39,231 nt of DNA from Leucogyrophana mollusca. Taxonomy: Eukaryota > Basidiomycota > Agaricomycetes > Boletales. Under the pieces are notes generated by a model, which was not told the DNA's origin, did no database searches, and worked only from the letters and a program-made list of their open reading frames with translations. Shown here one piece after another: positions 1 to 10,666 of the stretch. The translations under genes and the position numbers were made by a program. The DNA lies in contig MU266578.1 in NCBI GenBank assembly GCA_021014945.1, positions 1-39,231 on the forward strand. Direction: 5' to 3'. The stretch's first letter is position 1, and each line of letters starts with the position of its first letter.

Positions 1-412
1 CAGGCGCCCAACACGCTGCAGAACCTCTGCCTCGACTTCGCAACGCTCGGAGACCGAAAGCTCGTTGAGCGGCCTGCGGTGCACACCATTGCGCCGGATG
101 AGTTCCAGAGTATCAAGGCTGCGATCAAGGTGCGTCCATCTGTCGTTGAGACGTGCGAGAGTGAGCGGCTGGCTTGCGGCATTTGATTTTCCACGTGTTA
201 TCCCGCAACCTTACCCTACCCCTCGCTGCCGTGCCTTGCGCATGGGTCTCGTTGCCGGGGGGGGGGGGCGTCATATTCGGCTCGATCCTTTGGGAAGGCC
301 CAGCCCTAGTCGAATCGTGTGCGACACCAAATGATATTCACATTGGCATCATGGATTGCATCAAGCCGGCATATGCAACGAGGCTCAGGTGCGCGTTGCG
401 TTGCCGGTTTCC
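1..412 (+). pseudogene. SEC26: Coatomer beta subunit fragment (C-terminal part), broken
   Basis: Coatomer beta is a COPI coat subunit acting in Golgi-to-ER transport. The window opens inside an exon reading [20 protein letters not shown], a stretch typical of the beta appendage region, and a second exon from about 246 continues with FGSILWEGPALVES and NDIHIGIMD. The exon end at 129 is followed by a normal GTGCGT donor, but the acceptor expected at 244-245 reads GG where the paralogous copy has AG. Codons just after it are replaced by a run of 12 G, and one base is missing near 374 so the frame is lost. The segment matches 8676-9090 in reverse complement and ends where repeat-like DNA begins. 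It cannot make a working subunit; the left end may continue outside the window. Confidence 0.85.
257..268 (+). repeat. 12-G homopolymer inside the coatomer fragment
   Basis: Twelve consecutive G bases replace sequence that in the inverted sister copy encodes part of the start of the exon. It is either a replication-slippage product or an assembly artefact. Confidence 0.9.
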
Positions 413-610
413 TTAATACTCACTCCCCACTCTTTTCTCTCTGCCCTCACCGCGTCACAGGCGGTTCGTGGCACGTTCGCATCAGGTCCCGCACTCCACA
501 CGCTTTCCGCACGCCTGCTTTCTCAAACACCTCGCCATAGCTCCACGGGCGCGCGAGCGTTGCACAGAACGCGGCTGCTGTTTGGAGGAGCGCGGCTGCT
601 CTTGGCGTGC

Positions 611-1115
611 ACGGTCCCTAGCTCTAGGACTGGTGTGGGACGGCGCAGGAAGGTGCGGGAGGGCGCAAGGAGGTGCCGAGAGGGTGCAGGGCGGCGCAGG
701 ACAATGCGGTCAGGTGCAGGAAGGCGCGGTCGCCACGGTGAGTCAGCCTTTTTGCTGGCGCCCCGCCCCTCCCCCATATACCTACCCTCGCTCCGTCTGC
801 TGGGCCAACAAGCCCTATGGACGGTTTCTACGATAGCCTCCCTTGTGTCCCCCCTCCCCCCAGATTTTGCCACCTTTCATACCTAAACCCATCCTTTAGC
901 CCAGGCGCTTGCTGACCTTAGGCGCAGGGGCGGTAGCAGCCTCGATTAGGCCGCGGTCAAGGTTAAAAAAGGTCCCGCGAATCTCCGCCCACGCTCAGAT
1001 CAACCTGAGGCCGTTTCGCGGCCGAAGCGCCCTGGGTCTCGGCCGCACCCCTCAGCCTCCCTCTCCGGCGCGGTGAGCAGGGGTAGATGCGCAGCAGGGC
1101 GTCCCGGTTCTAGCT
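611..1115 (+). repeat. Dispersed repeat, copy A (longest of three)
   Basis: This segment recurs inverted at 26268-26638 (copy B) and 33644-33957 (copy C). The core seen in all three runs from a GTGAGTCAGCC splice-donor-like start (about 739) through a CT-rich stretch to a CCTTAG acceptor-like end near 923, so it looks like an intron with neighbouring exon pieces. Copies A and C also share the GC-rich tract on the left; copies A and B share about 190 bases on the right, in which one frame stays open and reads RPFRGRSALGLGRTPQPPSP. I do not recognise the parent gene or element. No terminal inverted repeats or target-site duplications were seen. Confidence 0.75.
640..735 (+). repeat. GC-rich degenerate minisatellite
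   Basis: Short imperfect units of the type GGCGCAGGAAGGTGC and GGAGGGCGCAAGGAGGTGC are arrayed here. The same tract occurs inverted in copy C (about 33840-33940) but is absent from copy B, so it is a variable part of the dispersed repeat. In either frame it would code for low-complexity Gly/Arg or Ala/Pro sequence. Confidence 0.7.
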
Positions 1116-1847
1116 GGGGTGGGAGCTGGGCCAAGGGGTCGCCGCGAGCATCGGGTGCTTGATGCCGCGGGCCCGAGTCGGACCCCAACGCCATGGGAGA
1201 AGGCGCATAGCTGCGATCCGGGAGGTGTGGGACTGTGCCGCGACGCGCTGGAGATGCTCGTGCAAAGTCTGCTTGATCTCGGTAGGCCTCACTGCATTCT
1301 GGGCTTTACGACAGGGTGAGCTGATCGGATAATAATGCGCTCGTAGTCGTTGATTCAGCGATCGAAGCCGTAGATGTATACCACGACAAATTCCTCGAGC
1401 TCGAGCACACCCCGCATGCCCCCGATGGTGGCAGACACGCACCAGCAAGCCGTGCCCTCACCCCTTCCAATCGAGGACCCACCCACGCCGGTCCCCCCAG
1501 ACTCTGACCTTTTCCTCCTCCCCCCGCACTACCAAAAATCGGGAATCGGGGCTGGATGTCAATCCGGATGCCCGCGAAACCCGGAGGTGGATAAGTGATC
1601 GACAAGTTATAGCTGAGATTCTCGAGACTGGCGTGCTTGAGCGGATAAGAATGCGAAAAGCAGTCCATTTCAAAGTCAAATTCATGCGTATCTCCATGCC
1701 TTTTTTGCTGTATTGATTATCTCTTCTTGTCCTTACCCTTCGACTTGACTGTTGCTGGATGTTCATCAGCGACATGATACTTCATTCATTCTCCGGACGG
1801 TATGGTAATGTCATCATTTTAATGCTATGCATTGAGGATCATGCACC
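1116..1847. other. No recognised gene
   Basis: Several overlapping open frames occur on both strands but none resembles a known family. On the minus strand around 1340-1410 a frame reads EEFVVVYIYGFDR, a stop, then INDYERIIIRSAHPVVKP, which has coding character and may be a remnant of an unidentified gene. The rest is low-complexity proline/serine sequence and AT-richer spacer before the promoter of the next gene. Confidence 0.4.
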
Positions 1848-1856
1848 TATAAAATA
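1848..1856 (+). promoter_or_regulatory. TATA box of the recombinase-like gene
   Basis: TATAAAATA lies about 107 bases before the ATG at 1955 and 140 before the alternative ATG at 1988, a usual fungal arrangement. It supports the gene being a complete unit with its own promoter. Confidence 0.55.
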
Positions 1857-1954
1857 TCTATTCAGTGCAGCGGGGTGCGCATGCAGATCTGACATCGAAA
1901 CCCATATATAGCCACAGATCATTTCGACATTTTTTGCTGATTGGCAACACAAGG

Positions 1955-4900
1955 ATGGACGTTCGACGTGCATCCAGTGAGCTTACAATGCTACCAACTC
2001 CCGAGGCAACCTGCGACCGTTGCGATTGGAAAGGTAAACCAGAGCTGTTGCGACGTCACAAGACGAAAGAATGCCATGGGAAGGATCATAACGTCTACGG
2101 GATTCCCATTGCAGTGGTCAACAACCAATTCGCGTGCCCAGTGGATTTCTGCTCGCGCAGGTGCAACTCCAAGGACAAACTGTTTGCACACTGTCGAGAG
2201 GTCCATCAATACTTCAGAGGAATGGATGTCCAGCGCCATAGGGAGGAATGTGCAAAATATGTGCAGCAGCAGCAACCTGCTAGTACTACATCCACCGGTA
2301 AAATATCCGCCTTCTCCTGATCTGCCTCTGATATCAAGCTCACCGCATGTTTAGGCCCATCTCACCCACCTGCTCACCCACCAACTATCCTGGATGCTAG
2401 TGATCCCTCCCAAGGCGATGCTTACGCCCTGCCAGCCAACGACGCCAATGACAATAATGGCCTGCCAGGCCACAACGATCATCCTCCCGCAGACCACCCC
2501 CTCCCAGCCAACAACGCTCCTGTCCTCTTAACCGGCCCTGCTCTCCCAGTCGGCACTGCTCCACCAGCGTCGAAAAGCAACAGTCCATTGAGCTTGCCAG
2601 CTCCACCAGGTAGTGACGCTGGCGCAGGCAATATACATCAAGATCCTCTCTGCTTTCTCGAGATGCTGGCGCCGCTGCAGCAGTGGGGGATTTTCTACCA
2701 AAAGGACCTACGGTTATTAGTCTGCTCTAAGTGCGATTTAGCTGTCTTTCCGGATCACCTTGCAGGCCATCTTCGAGACAATGCGAAGCACAAGCACTCA
2801 CCCCGACCATCAAAAGCTAGCGTCCAGGCCGCCTTGGCCAGAGTCACAGAACCCCTCCTTCCTACCAGGGGAGATCCAGATATGCCTCGCCGCCGCATTC
2901 CACCTCTTCCATGGCTGCAAGATCCCGTTCCTGGCTACAAGTGCCGCCACTGCTGCTATTGTTCTGCTAGTACGAAAACCACGCGTCGCCACTCTCAGAC
3001 AAACCATCCCCATCAATCGCACACTGATGCATACGATACCCAAGTCTGGGTCCAGGCTTTGTTTTCGAAGGGAAGGGGGAAGGGTTCCATGTATTTCCAG
3101 GTGTTCCCACCGCTGCAAAATTGCGATCCCGATGGGCTGTATTCTCGATTTCTTCAGCGGTTAGATCTGGCTTTCCAGGAAGGGACCCTGTTCAAAGATT
3201 CTGGCTCTTCCACCTCAATAAAAGCAGATGACTACGCTCCTTTTGTCACTCGGGCGGGGTGGGCTGATGCTATCCAGGGATATTCAACCTTGGCGATCAG
3301 GCAAAGCGTGTCGAGAGCAATTCGCAAATCTGACCCTGCATTCTTTGGCAGAGTTATCGGCATGGGAGCGAAGTATCTCTTGTCCATGGACAGTACGAAG
3401 GAGATCCAGCCTCTGCTGCTGGAGTCACTTACACGATGGCGAATGCGGCGGTAAGTGTGATGCTGTATTATTCTAAGCAATATTCTGACTTCATTTATAG
3501 CCAAGCCTTTCAGCTTCTGCAGGAGCGAAGCTCTGCCCAGAGCTACGGAGCTCTAGCAGACAAGCTGGTATTGATGATATTGCGATCACTCTATGCCCAA
3601 TTTCCAACCACCTCAGCTGCATCTTCTCTGGGTGATGCTACGACGGTGTTGATGGAACGTGACCTTGATGACGCCTCCATAGCGGAAGCCCATAGTGATG
3701 GTAGGACATCAGATAGAGGCAACGGAAGCGACGAAGAGGAGGAGGAGCTAGATGCGGATGGGGACATAGAGTTTCAATGTGATGTTCTAGAGCTGGACGA
3801 TGACGAAAATGAGGATGCAGACAATGACGAGGACAACGTGGACGCTGACACGGATGGGGATGGCAGGGACGAGGACAGTGGGGACGCGGACAGTGGGGAC
3901 GACAGCGGGGACGTGGACAGTGGGGGCACGGACAATGGGGATGTGGACGACACCAACACAGACAACGCGGGCGAGGACGTAGACGAGGACGAGGACATGA
4001 ACATCGTCGAGGATCCGGATCCGGATCATGACCGCTTCGATGTTCATCTCAGTCTCGCGCAACAAAAGTGTGCTAAGGCACTTGCTCACTTCCTGGAAGA
4101 CGAGACATCCAGCGAAAGGAGCATTCTAGAGGCATACCACGCTGTTATCCTTTCTGCATTTACCTCACAGAGCCGAAAGGGTCTTTCTGACAGGTTCCAC
4201 TCTACGGTTGACGCCTTTATGATCCTCAACAGCATTGATGTGGAGGGCAAATTCACGCCTGTTGAACGAAACTCTCCAGAGTTCTCTAAGCTCCAGTATG
4301 TCGCCTTGTACTCAATTTTGAGTGAGGTCGTGAAGGCAGAAGACCCTATTAGGTTCGTTCATATCACGCATGTTCTGCCATGCCAGTGCTCAACCTGTCC
4401 GCAGAAAATTCGACAATGACATGGCCATCTGGCTAGACCCTAGCAAGATGGTACCTTTTGCAGCCCTGCGCCGCTACCATCGTATAGCATATTCCATTGT
4501 TCGAAATCAACTGGGAACTCCTAGGATCCAGTTTCCTTCACGCCGCGGTACCGATTTCATCTTCGATGGCCAACACTCCTCTGCAAAAGAGCTCACAAAT
4601 ATCTATCATGACGCGTTCGAAGAACTCCACCAGATCCTGCGGCAGGACCTTTGTTTAGGCTTGCAAGACGACGTCCTGGGGCCCCTCAGAGACCCAGCCT
4701 CCATCATAGATAATTCTCAACTGCGCAAATTGGGTTATGGAGTGCTGGTGTCAGAAATTGATGAAGGGTGGAAGTTAGTCCGCGCCATTCTTCAAAGTGA
4801 AGACCATCGCAAAAGGTTTTTTTACATCAACGAGGCAGGAGATCCTGTTTTGAAGCATGCTGGAGGAGAATTTTACCTGGATCGTGCGCGCCGATTCAAG

Positions 4901-6355
4901 GAATTGGTATATTTTCTCATCCATCAGATAGCAGGAATGCCGTTAAGGGCATCAGAAGAATCACGCATCAAAGTTGCAGACACAGCGGAGCGATCGCGCA
5001 ACATATACTATATGTATGGCAAGCTAGCATGCGTATCTTTCTACAACAAAACCTCCCATAATACTGGCCTGGACAAGGTCAACCTACGCTTCATCCCTCC
5101 AGCATTGGAAGAAGACTTGCGCAGATTCTATTCTTCCTGTGCCACCTTTGAAGCATGGATTATCTCTCAGCTCGTCCCGGACCCAGATCCACTTTATCTT
5201 CAACACCTCTTCTCCAGCAAAGGGCAGCATTGGCGCGGTCCAGTCTTTTCCAGAATCCTTCAAAGAGAGACGGAGCTTCGCCTTGGATATTCGTTCAGCA
5301 TCAGCCAGCTTCGCCACATCCTTCCTGCAATTGCAGATCACTACAACATCTCTTCCCTCATTGAGCGCCCATCAGATGCTATCTTGCATTCTCAGATGGG
5401 TCATACCGCAAATACTGGTCAGCGCTTGTATTCGAGAGCAGAGCAGGACCATCCAGTATTAACCAATCGCTATGCTCACGACGCGATGGATTTCTGCGAC
5501 GCCTGGCATGCTTTGTGGGGCTTCTCGACTCCTCGCCCTGATTGCATAGGTGCACTGCGTCGCCAAGAAGAGTATGCCTCTGCTAAACCGATCATGACCC
5601 CAACTGCAGTCGGCTCAAACCATGCTCCTGAGCTTGCACAAGCGGTGGAGCCTCACCTTGAACAGGAGAACAAAAATCTCAGGGCAAAGCTTGATATCCT
5701 GACTACAAACATGGCCAATCTGACGGAAATGGTGGCCTCCCTAGCCCAACAAACAGCTGCTCTTTCTAGCAACATATCTGTGCTACTGGATCGGAGTGCA
5801 CCTCGGCATCTCCCAAACTCCCCAGGTGCAAGCTGGGAGTATGAGGTCCCTTCTCCCCCATCCCCTCGTCCTCCATCCCCTCATTTTCCATCCCCGCCTC
5901 CACCACCTCATCACGTTCCCGAGCCTGGCAGCCTGAGAGACAGCATACGGCCACCACCCCCATCCCCCTCCATGCAGCCATCCGAGCAATCGAATCTCAA
6001 TGGTGGTGCGTCAATCAGTGCTGAATCCAAGTCGTCTCCGAGTCTGGGACTGGAGGAAAGCAATGCGCCTTTCCGATGTCCCAAATGCCAGAAGTCATTA
6101 AATACACTAAAGGAGCGAGCAAGCCACATCAGGGAGACTAGCGATTCCTTTCATGTCTTCAGCTCCAAAGTCACCTGGCTTGGGAAATCAGTGAGGGTCC
6201 ACCGTCAGGAGGATCTGGCATTCCGGTGTTTTTGTGGCTTTTCTAACCCCCACATTGAGCAGGTGCAAAATCATTTGAATGAGCTTGCTCCAAATGATGA
6301 GAAACACGTAGATTTTCGCTCTGATATGCCAAAGCCTTCTTTCAGTAGGTTGTAA
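1955..6355 (+). CDS. Zinc-finger protein with tyrosine-recombinase-like core
   Basis: Four exons join in frame: 1955-2297, 2355-3450, 3501-4352, 4405-6355, giving 1,413 residues, or 1,402 from the ATG at 1988. All introns are GT-AG and 50-57 bases. Domains in order: two C2H2-like fingers (about 2008-2210); a DUF3505-like paired finger region (CSKCDLAVFPDHLAGH, then CRHCCYCSASTKTTRRH, 2725-3005); an acidic Asp/Gly stretch (3720-4020); a recombinase-like core (about 4600-5480); a leucine heptad coiled coil (5650-5790); a Pro/Ser linker; and two C-terminal finger-like motifs (CPKCQKS near 6078, CFCGF near 6226). The core carries Arg in GMPLRASE (codon 4946), Lys in YNKTSH (5048), Arg in SQLRH (5312), His in MGHT (5402) and Tyr in QRLYSR (5429). 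Similar fused regions precede RecQ-like helicases in basidiomycetes, but no helicase follows here. DNA strand exchange is inferred, not shown. Confidence 0.8.
3846..3972 (+). repeat. In-frame minisatellite coding acidic Asp/Gly repeats
   Basis: Degenerate 15-base units of the type GTGGACAGTGGGGAC keep the frame of the recombinase-like gene and give five-residue units such as VDSGG, TDNGD and VDDTN. Length changes in whole units would keep the frame, so this linker can vary in length. The minus-strand serine-rich open frame over it is a shadow. Confidence 0.75.
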
Positions 6356-6744
6356 GCCCTCAATTCTTACCACTAACAGCAATGCAACTTGTAACGTTAC
6401 TCTACAATGTGTACTTCCAAATGTGATGTGGCCGTGACATTTGCGCGCGCATGAAGCCTATATTCCCTGTGAGCGACATCCTTGAGCAGCCGTGCAAAGC
6501 TATGTAAAGCGCGACTTGTTGGACTCTCACATTCCCGTAAGCCACCGTTTCCTATCCGCTACTCTGATTCACCAAACCGACTTCCAGCAATCGCTGGGCC
6601 CCCATCGAGTCGTGCTGGAACGCAAGCTGGTGGTTCAGCGAGCCTGCAAGTGCTTGGGTTTCTTGCCATCTTCGCCCAATGTTTTACCACCTCATGGCAG
6701 CTCATGGCATACCCTTCTCTTGCCTGCTCCCCTACCGACCGCCT
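6356..6744. other. Spacer and unassigned sequence
   Basis: The first part is the 3' flank of the recombinase-like gene. From about 6490 a plus frame reads QSYVKRDLLDSHIPVSHRF and looks coding, but I do not recognise it and it runs into the pyrophosphatase remnant without an obvious splice site. It may be a fragment of another gene. Confidence 0.35.
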
Positions 6745-7803
6745 ATCACCGCCGTTTCCAAACCACTAATCTAATGCGACGTCAGATGTGGGAGACTGCC
6801 GGGCGCGCAGGCATCAAGACCGCCAATCTTTTGTGGTGCGGACCCATGCAAACAAGCGGTAACGTATAGGTTCACTGATGCAATTCGACTGGCCTGACCC
6901 TCCCCATACGACATCTGGCGCCTCCTCGACATACTTCGTTCCGTGGAGAGTGAGTATCTTCTATCCGTCATAGGAATCGCACCTCCCACCGCCCATGAGC
7001 CCCCATGGTGAATGAGTCTTTTTTTGTTCAATGCTGAAATTTGCGCTTTGACTGAATGTAGGATTGCGTCCCCTTGAGCGAAAAACATGACCAGTTACTC
7101 GCGTGGATCGATATGCCGTTTGAAGAGAGGCCGCAGTTACTCCTCGGTGAGTAGTCTTTCTATTGTCGTTCGTCCTCTCATACTTATATGCATCCCTTGC
7201 ACACTTTTGAATTGTAGCCTATGAACCTTCACTTGATCAAGCAGGGCACGCAACAGGCCGTGGCTCCGCTCGTATCAATGTACGCCCCTACTTTCCCTTT
7301 CACTCTCGCATACTCACCTTAGTCGCCCTAAGTCAACCCTCCTGATAATCGACCGCTTCGCTCGTACCCTTCAAGCCTCTCTGCTTCTCGAAACCTCACA
7401 GATATAGTCAACGCCATCTTCGTTAGCGATCATGGTATGGCGGACGCGAGCCACCCAGAGTGGGCGCATGCCGACGACAGCGACATCCTTGGAGAGGGAT
7501 GGGAACTGGTCAAGCATCGAGATGGTAAGTTGGCACCTCGACGGGGGAACTACCGGCTTTTTCGCTACCTGGTCCTGACGAACCAACCCACAGGCTGGCC
7601 ATCAATGGACCTGCGCTTTGCCCCTACTGCAAACACGTCGCATATTCTCGAGAAGCTGCTAGTCACCTCTCAAGCGTCCACATCATCAGCGCCAGATTCG
7701 AAGCCTAAATTCGACGTCTGCACGACGCCCCAGCTCGGCTTCTCGCCCGCGCCCCAAGACGTGGCAATGCCCTCCCGGTATCACTTCACAGCGAATGATT
7801 GTC
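6745..7803 (+). pseudogene. Nucleotide pyrophosphatase/phosphodiesterase remnant
   Basis: Type I phosphodiesterases of the NPP group (alkaline phosphatase superfamily) hydrolyse nucleotides or phosphodiesters with two metal ions. Recognisable pieces are METAGRAGIKTANL-like sequence (ETAGRAGIKTANL near 6790), SSTYFVPWR, PLSEKHDQLLAWID, EPSLDQAGHATG (metal ligands D and H), FVSDHGMAD (metal ligands D and H) and GWPSMDLRFAP. Introns include 6950-7061 and 7147-7217. The N-terminal half with the catalytic Thr is absent. Around 6840-6900 a stretch looks partly duplicated with a stop, and a one-base shift lies just before the codons for NLTDIVNAIF near 7395. Homology stops near 7803, where TBC-like sequence begins. 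It is a truncated, frameshifted copy. Confidence 0.75.
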
Positions 7804-7876
7804 TCTGCAGGGACGTAGGCTGCCTGTGGCACGCCTGTCTCGTCCAGCCCTTCTGCGGCCTCGATGATTTCGCGCA

Positions 7877-8368
7877 GGCGCGATGCGACTTCAGGAGATG
7901 GGGCGCGCCCACCAAGAGGCGTTTTCCCTTCTGGTGCGGCTGATGCATTCATGCGACCTGAGAGGCCACTTCCTCCCAGAAATGCCAAAACTTCAACTCC
8001 GTCTGATATGTTTTTGGGCGTGCCCTCTATCAATCTACCCATTTACTGAGCCCCTCTTAGTTCCAGGTATGCTGCTCCGCGTTGTTCCCATCTAATTGGC
8101 GTTCAGCACTCCCATAGTTCGAACGTCTGATGGAGGAGATGCTCCCGCGCTGCATGCCCACTTCCTTCAGCAGGGCATCAAGTCAAGCATGTTCTGTTCG
8201 CAGTGGTTCCTTACTCTCTTCAGCTACCGGCGAGTCCATTCATACCCTCCCCAAAGCCCTGCGCGGACTAGCCCGCTGACCCAGATTCCCACTCGACATC
8301 GTCTTCCGGATATGCGCCAACTGCCTAGCGAGCGGTATCGAAGGCATCTTTGCATCCAGCATTAGACT
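7877..8368 (+). pseudogene. TBC (Rab GTPase-activating) domain fragment
   Basis: TBC proteins stimulate GTP hydrolysis by Rab GTPases in membrane traffic. The plus strand reads EAFSLLVRLMHSCDLRGHFL, then LPEMPKLQLRL, a likely intron, FERLMEEML, and after a one-base deletion near 8147 LHAHFLQQGIKSSMFCSQWF, then LTLFSYR. The next exon (8285 on) gives FPLDIVFRI. The intron between them (8230-8284) starts with GC rather than GT and ends in CAG. The fragment covers the later half of the domain without the arginine and glutamine finger motifs, and stops at 8368 exactly where coatomer sequence on the other strand begins. It is a truncated piece, not a gene. Confidence 0.75.
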
Positions 8369-10666
8369 CCGGGCATGCATATTCGCCGACAAAAAGTCGT
8401 AGTCGCCCGACACCGCGCCCTCTGGCGTGAGGCACGACATATTCGTGGATTTCATGACGTGTTTCAGGTAATCCCGCGGATCACTGTCGTATTTCATCCG
8501 CCGATACCAGACGCCAAGCATAGTTAGCTTGTGTCCACAGGAGATCCGAACGGAAAAGATGGAGCAATGACTCACGGCATGGCAGTTGGCACATTCACTC
8601 TGTTCTCCCACTCAAACTCGGTCCACATGCTCCGGAACTGCACGACAGGGCAAGTCAGCGCTGATACCCTCGAGCAGCAAAGAAAACCGGTGACACGACA
8701 CGCACCTGAGCCTCGTTACAATATGCCACCCGATGCAATCCATGATGCCAATGTGAATATCATTCAGTATCACACACGATTGGGCTAGGGCTGGGCCTTC
8801 CCAAAGGATCGAGTCGAATATGACACCTGTTTCCGTCGGCGAGACCTATGCGCAAGGCGCGGCAGCGAGGGGCAGGGTAAGGTTGCGGGACAAAACGTGG
8901 AAAATCAAGTACCGCAAGTCAGTCGCTCGCTCTCGCACGCCCCAATGACAGACGGACACACCTTGATCGTAGCCTTGATACTCTGGAACCCATGAGGCGC
9001 AATGGTGTGCACCGCAGGCCGCTCAACGAGCTTTCGGTCTCCGAGCGTTGCGAAGTCGAGGCAGAGGTTCTGCAGCGTGTTGGGCGCCTGATTCACGAGG
9101 AGGACGTCTGTTAAGGGGAGGATCAAGAATGAGCGGGTGAGTGGTCGTGCCGTTGAAGCCATGAGGACTTACCGAGCAAGATATCAAACCCGCGCGCCTT
9201 GACGTACGCCTCGGCATAGATGGGGTCCGAGAAGCCTGCAATCAGACCCAGTTAAACCCTAAGTCATCCCCCGGTGGTTATATATGAGGAAGGGTCAGTG
9301 ACCTGCGAGCTGCGAAATACGGCTGAGGTTCGATATGAAGTCTTCGCAGACCTCCCCCGTGCCAGTCGCCTCCCCAAGGTCCTCCACGTACTACAACGGA
9401 ACTCTTTCGGCGACGAATACACGGTGGTCTCAGAGGAATGGTACACATCTGTGGGATCGTCCGCCAGCTTCTTCGAGAACCGGCGGAAAGTGAGCAGATC
9501 GTCGACCTGCGCAGCAGCAACCTGTATGCTCTCTGCGTCTCTCTTCCCCGCAGCCTTCTTCTGCGCGTTCGAAAAGGCAAATCAGTTGACACGCCCCCCG
9601 CCTCCGCGCGGCGACGTACCTCCTGCGCGCCCAGCATTTTCGAATACGCCGCCTTGGTGTCCTTGAGGAAGATATTATGCGCGGCAGGCGCCTCCCGCAG
9701 CTCGCTGAGCGTCTGGATGCAGTTCGGGATCCGCTCGTTGGAGTCTTCATCGATCGGCACCGTCACAAACTTGGACTACCCAACGCGGATCGCAGATGCC
9801 ATGATCCACTTCGCCTGGAACGCGCGGACGTCAGCCTACCCAAAGATGCATCAGCCCAAGTAGCTCGCGTACCTCTGCGCGAATCGCATTCGCCTTTGCG
9901 CGGCCACTCGTCAGCTCGTCGAAGCACAGGACCAACTTCGTCAGAGTCGAAGGGAGCACTGCACCTGTGAAGAAGTCACCGCCGAGGATAAGCGCTAGGA
10001 AAAGGAAACTAGCGCGTCAGCAACACTATCACAACCACCCACGCTGCGCAAGATTGGAGCCAACCAACCTCTCAATGGCGGCATCGAGGCCGCTTTCACA
10101 GCCTCGAGCCTCGCAGAGCTCGCGCTTGTGCATGCAGTCTCTGCCGCATACGTCCCATCCGCCAACACCCTTGGGCGTCTACCGCCACTGCCCTCTGTCT
10201 TTGCCTCCACCTTGTCTTTGTCCTCGCCCTCCGCCTCACCCCCAGCCTCATCCAACAATCGCTGCTCCGACGCCAAAATCGGTATCTCGCCAAGGATCTT
10301 GCGGACCCCCTGCAACGCAACCGTGATGCCCACGATGTCCTCCACGTACTCGCCGAGGATCCACAGGACGTCGCGGTAAACCCTTCCGGACTTGATCTCG
10401 AGGGGGCCTGGATGAACTTCCCGCATATCCCTTGGCGGAGGTGGGAGAACCTCTCGACAACCTCGCTGTCGATTGATTGTGTGAATGCGTGCGTGAGCTC
10501 TGTTTAGTTGGTGTTAGTGGGGGGAGGGAGAGGCAACGAACCGGACGAAGGCGCCGACGTCGAGGGCGGAGGGGTTTCGCCTAGGAACTCCGTGAGGGCG
10601 TGGACGACGCTCGCTGCGACTCGGAGAACTTCACGGCCATTACGTGGAGTTGCTTGCGCTCGGGGC
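8369..10666 (-). pseudogene. SEC26: Coatomer beta subunit, C-terminal half, decayed
   Basis: Reading down from 10666 the minus strand gives PERKQLHVMAVKFSE, VVHALTEFLGETPPPSTSAP, DVLWILGEYVEDIVGI, GEIPILASEQRLLDEA, then after an intron LILGGDFFTGAVLPS, later [53 protein letters not shown] and finally MKSTNMSCLTPEGAVSGDYD, all characteristic of COPI beta. At least eight introns can be placed. Lesions: one base missing near 10620; an apparent shift near 10420; an in-frame TAG at 9776-9778 where the family has Gln; one base missing near 8730. The first half of the protein (adaptin-like HEAT region) is absent and the last residues are replaced at 8368. The cell must have another intact copy, because this subunit is essential in fungi studied. 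Confidence 0.88.

Noticed and set aside
356..886. 176-codon plus-strand frame across copy A
   Set aside because: Gly/Arg-rich product of the GC minisatellite crossing from the coatomer scrap into the repeat; no coding character beyond composition.
3774..4089. Serine-rich and valine-rich minus-strand frames
   Set aside because: They are mirror images of the acidic minisatellite in the recombinase-like gene.
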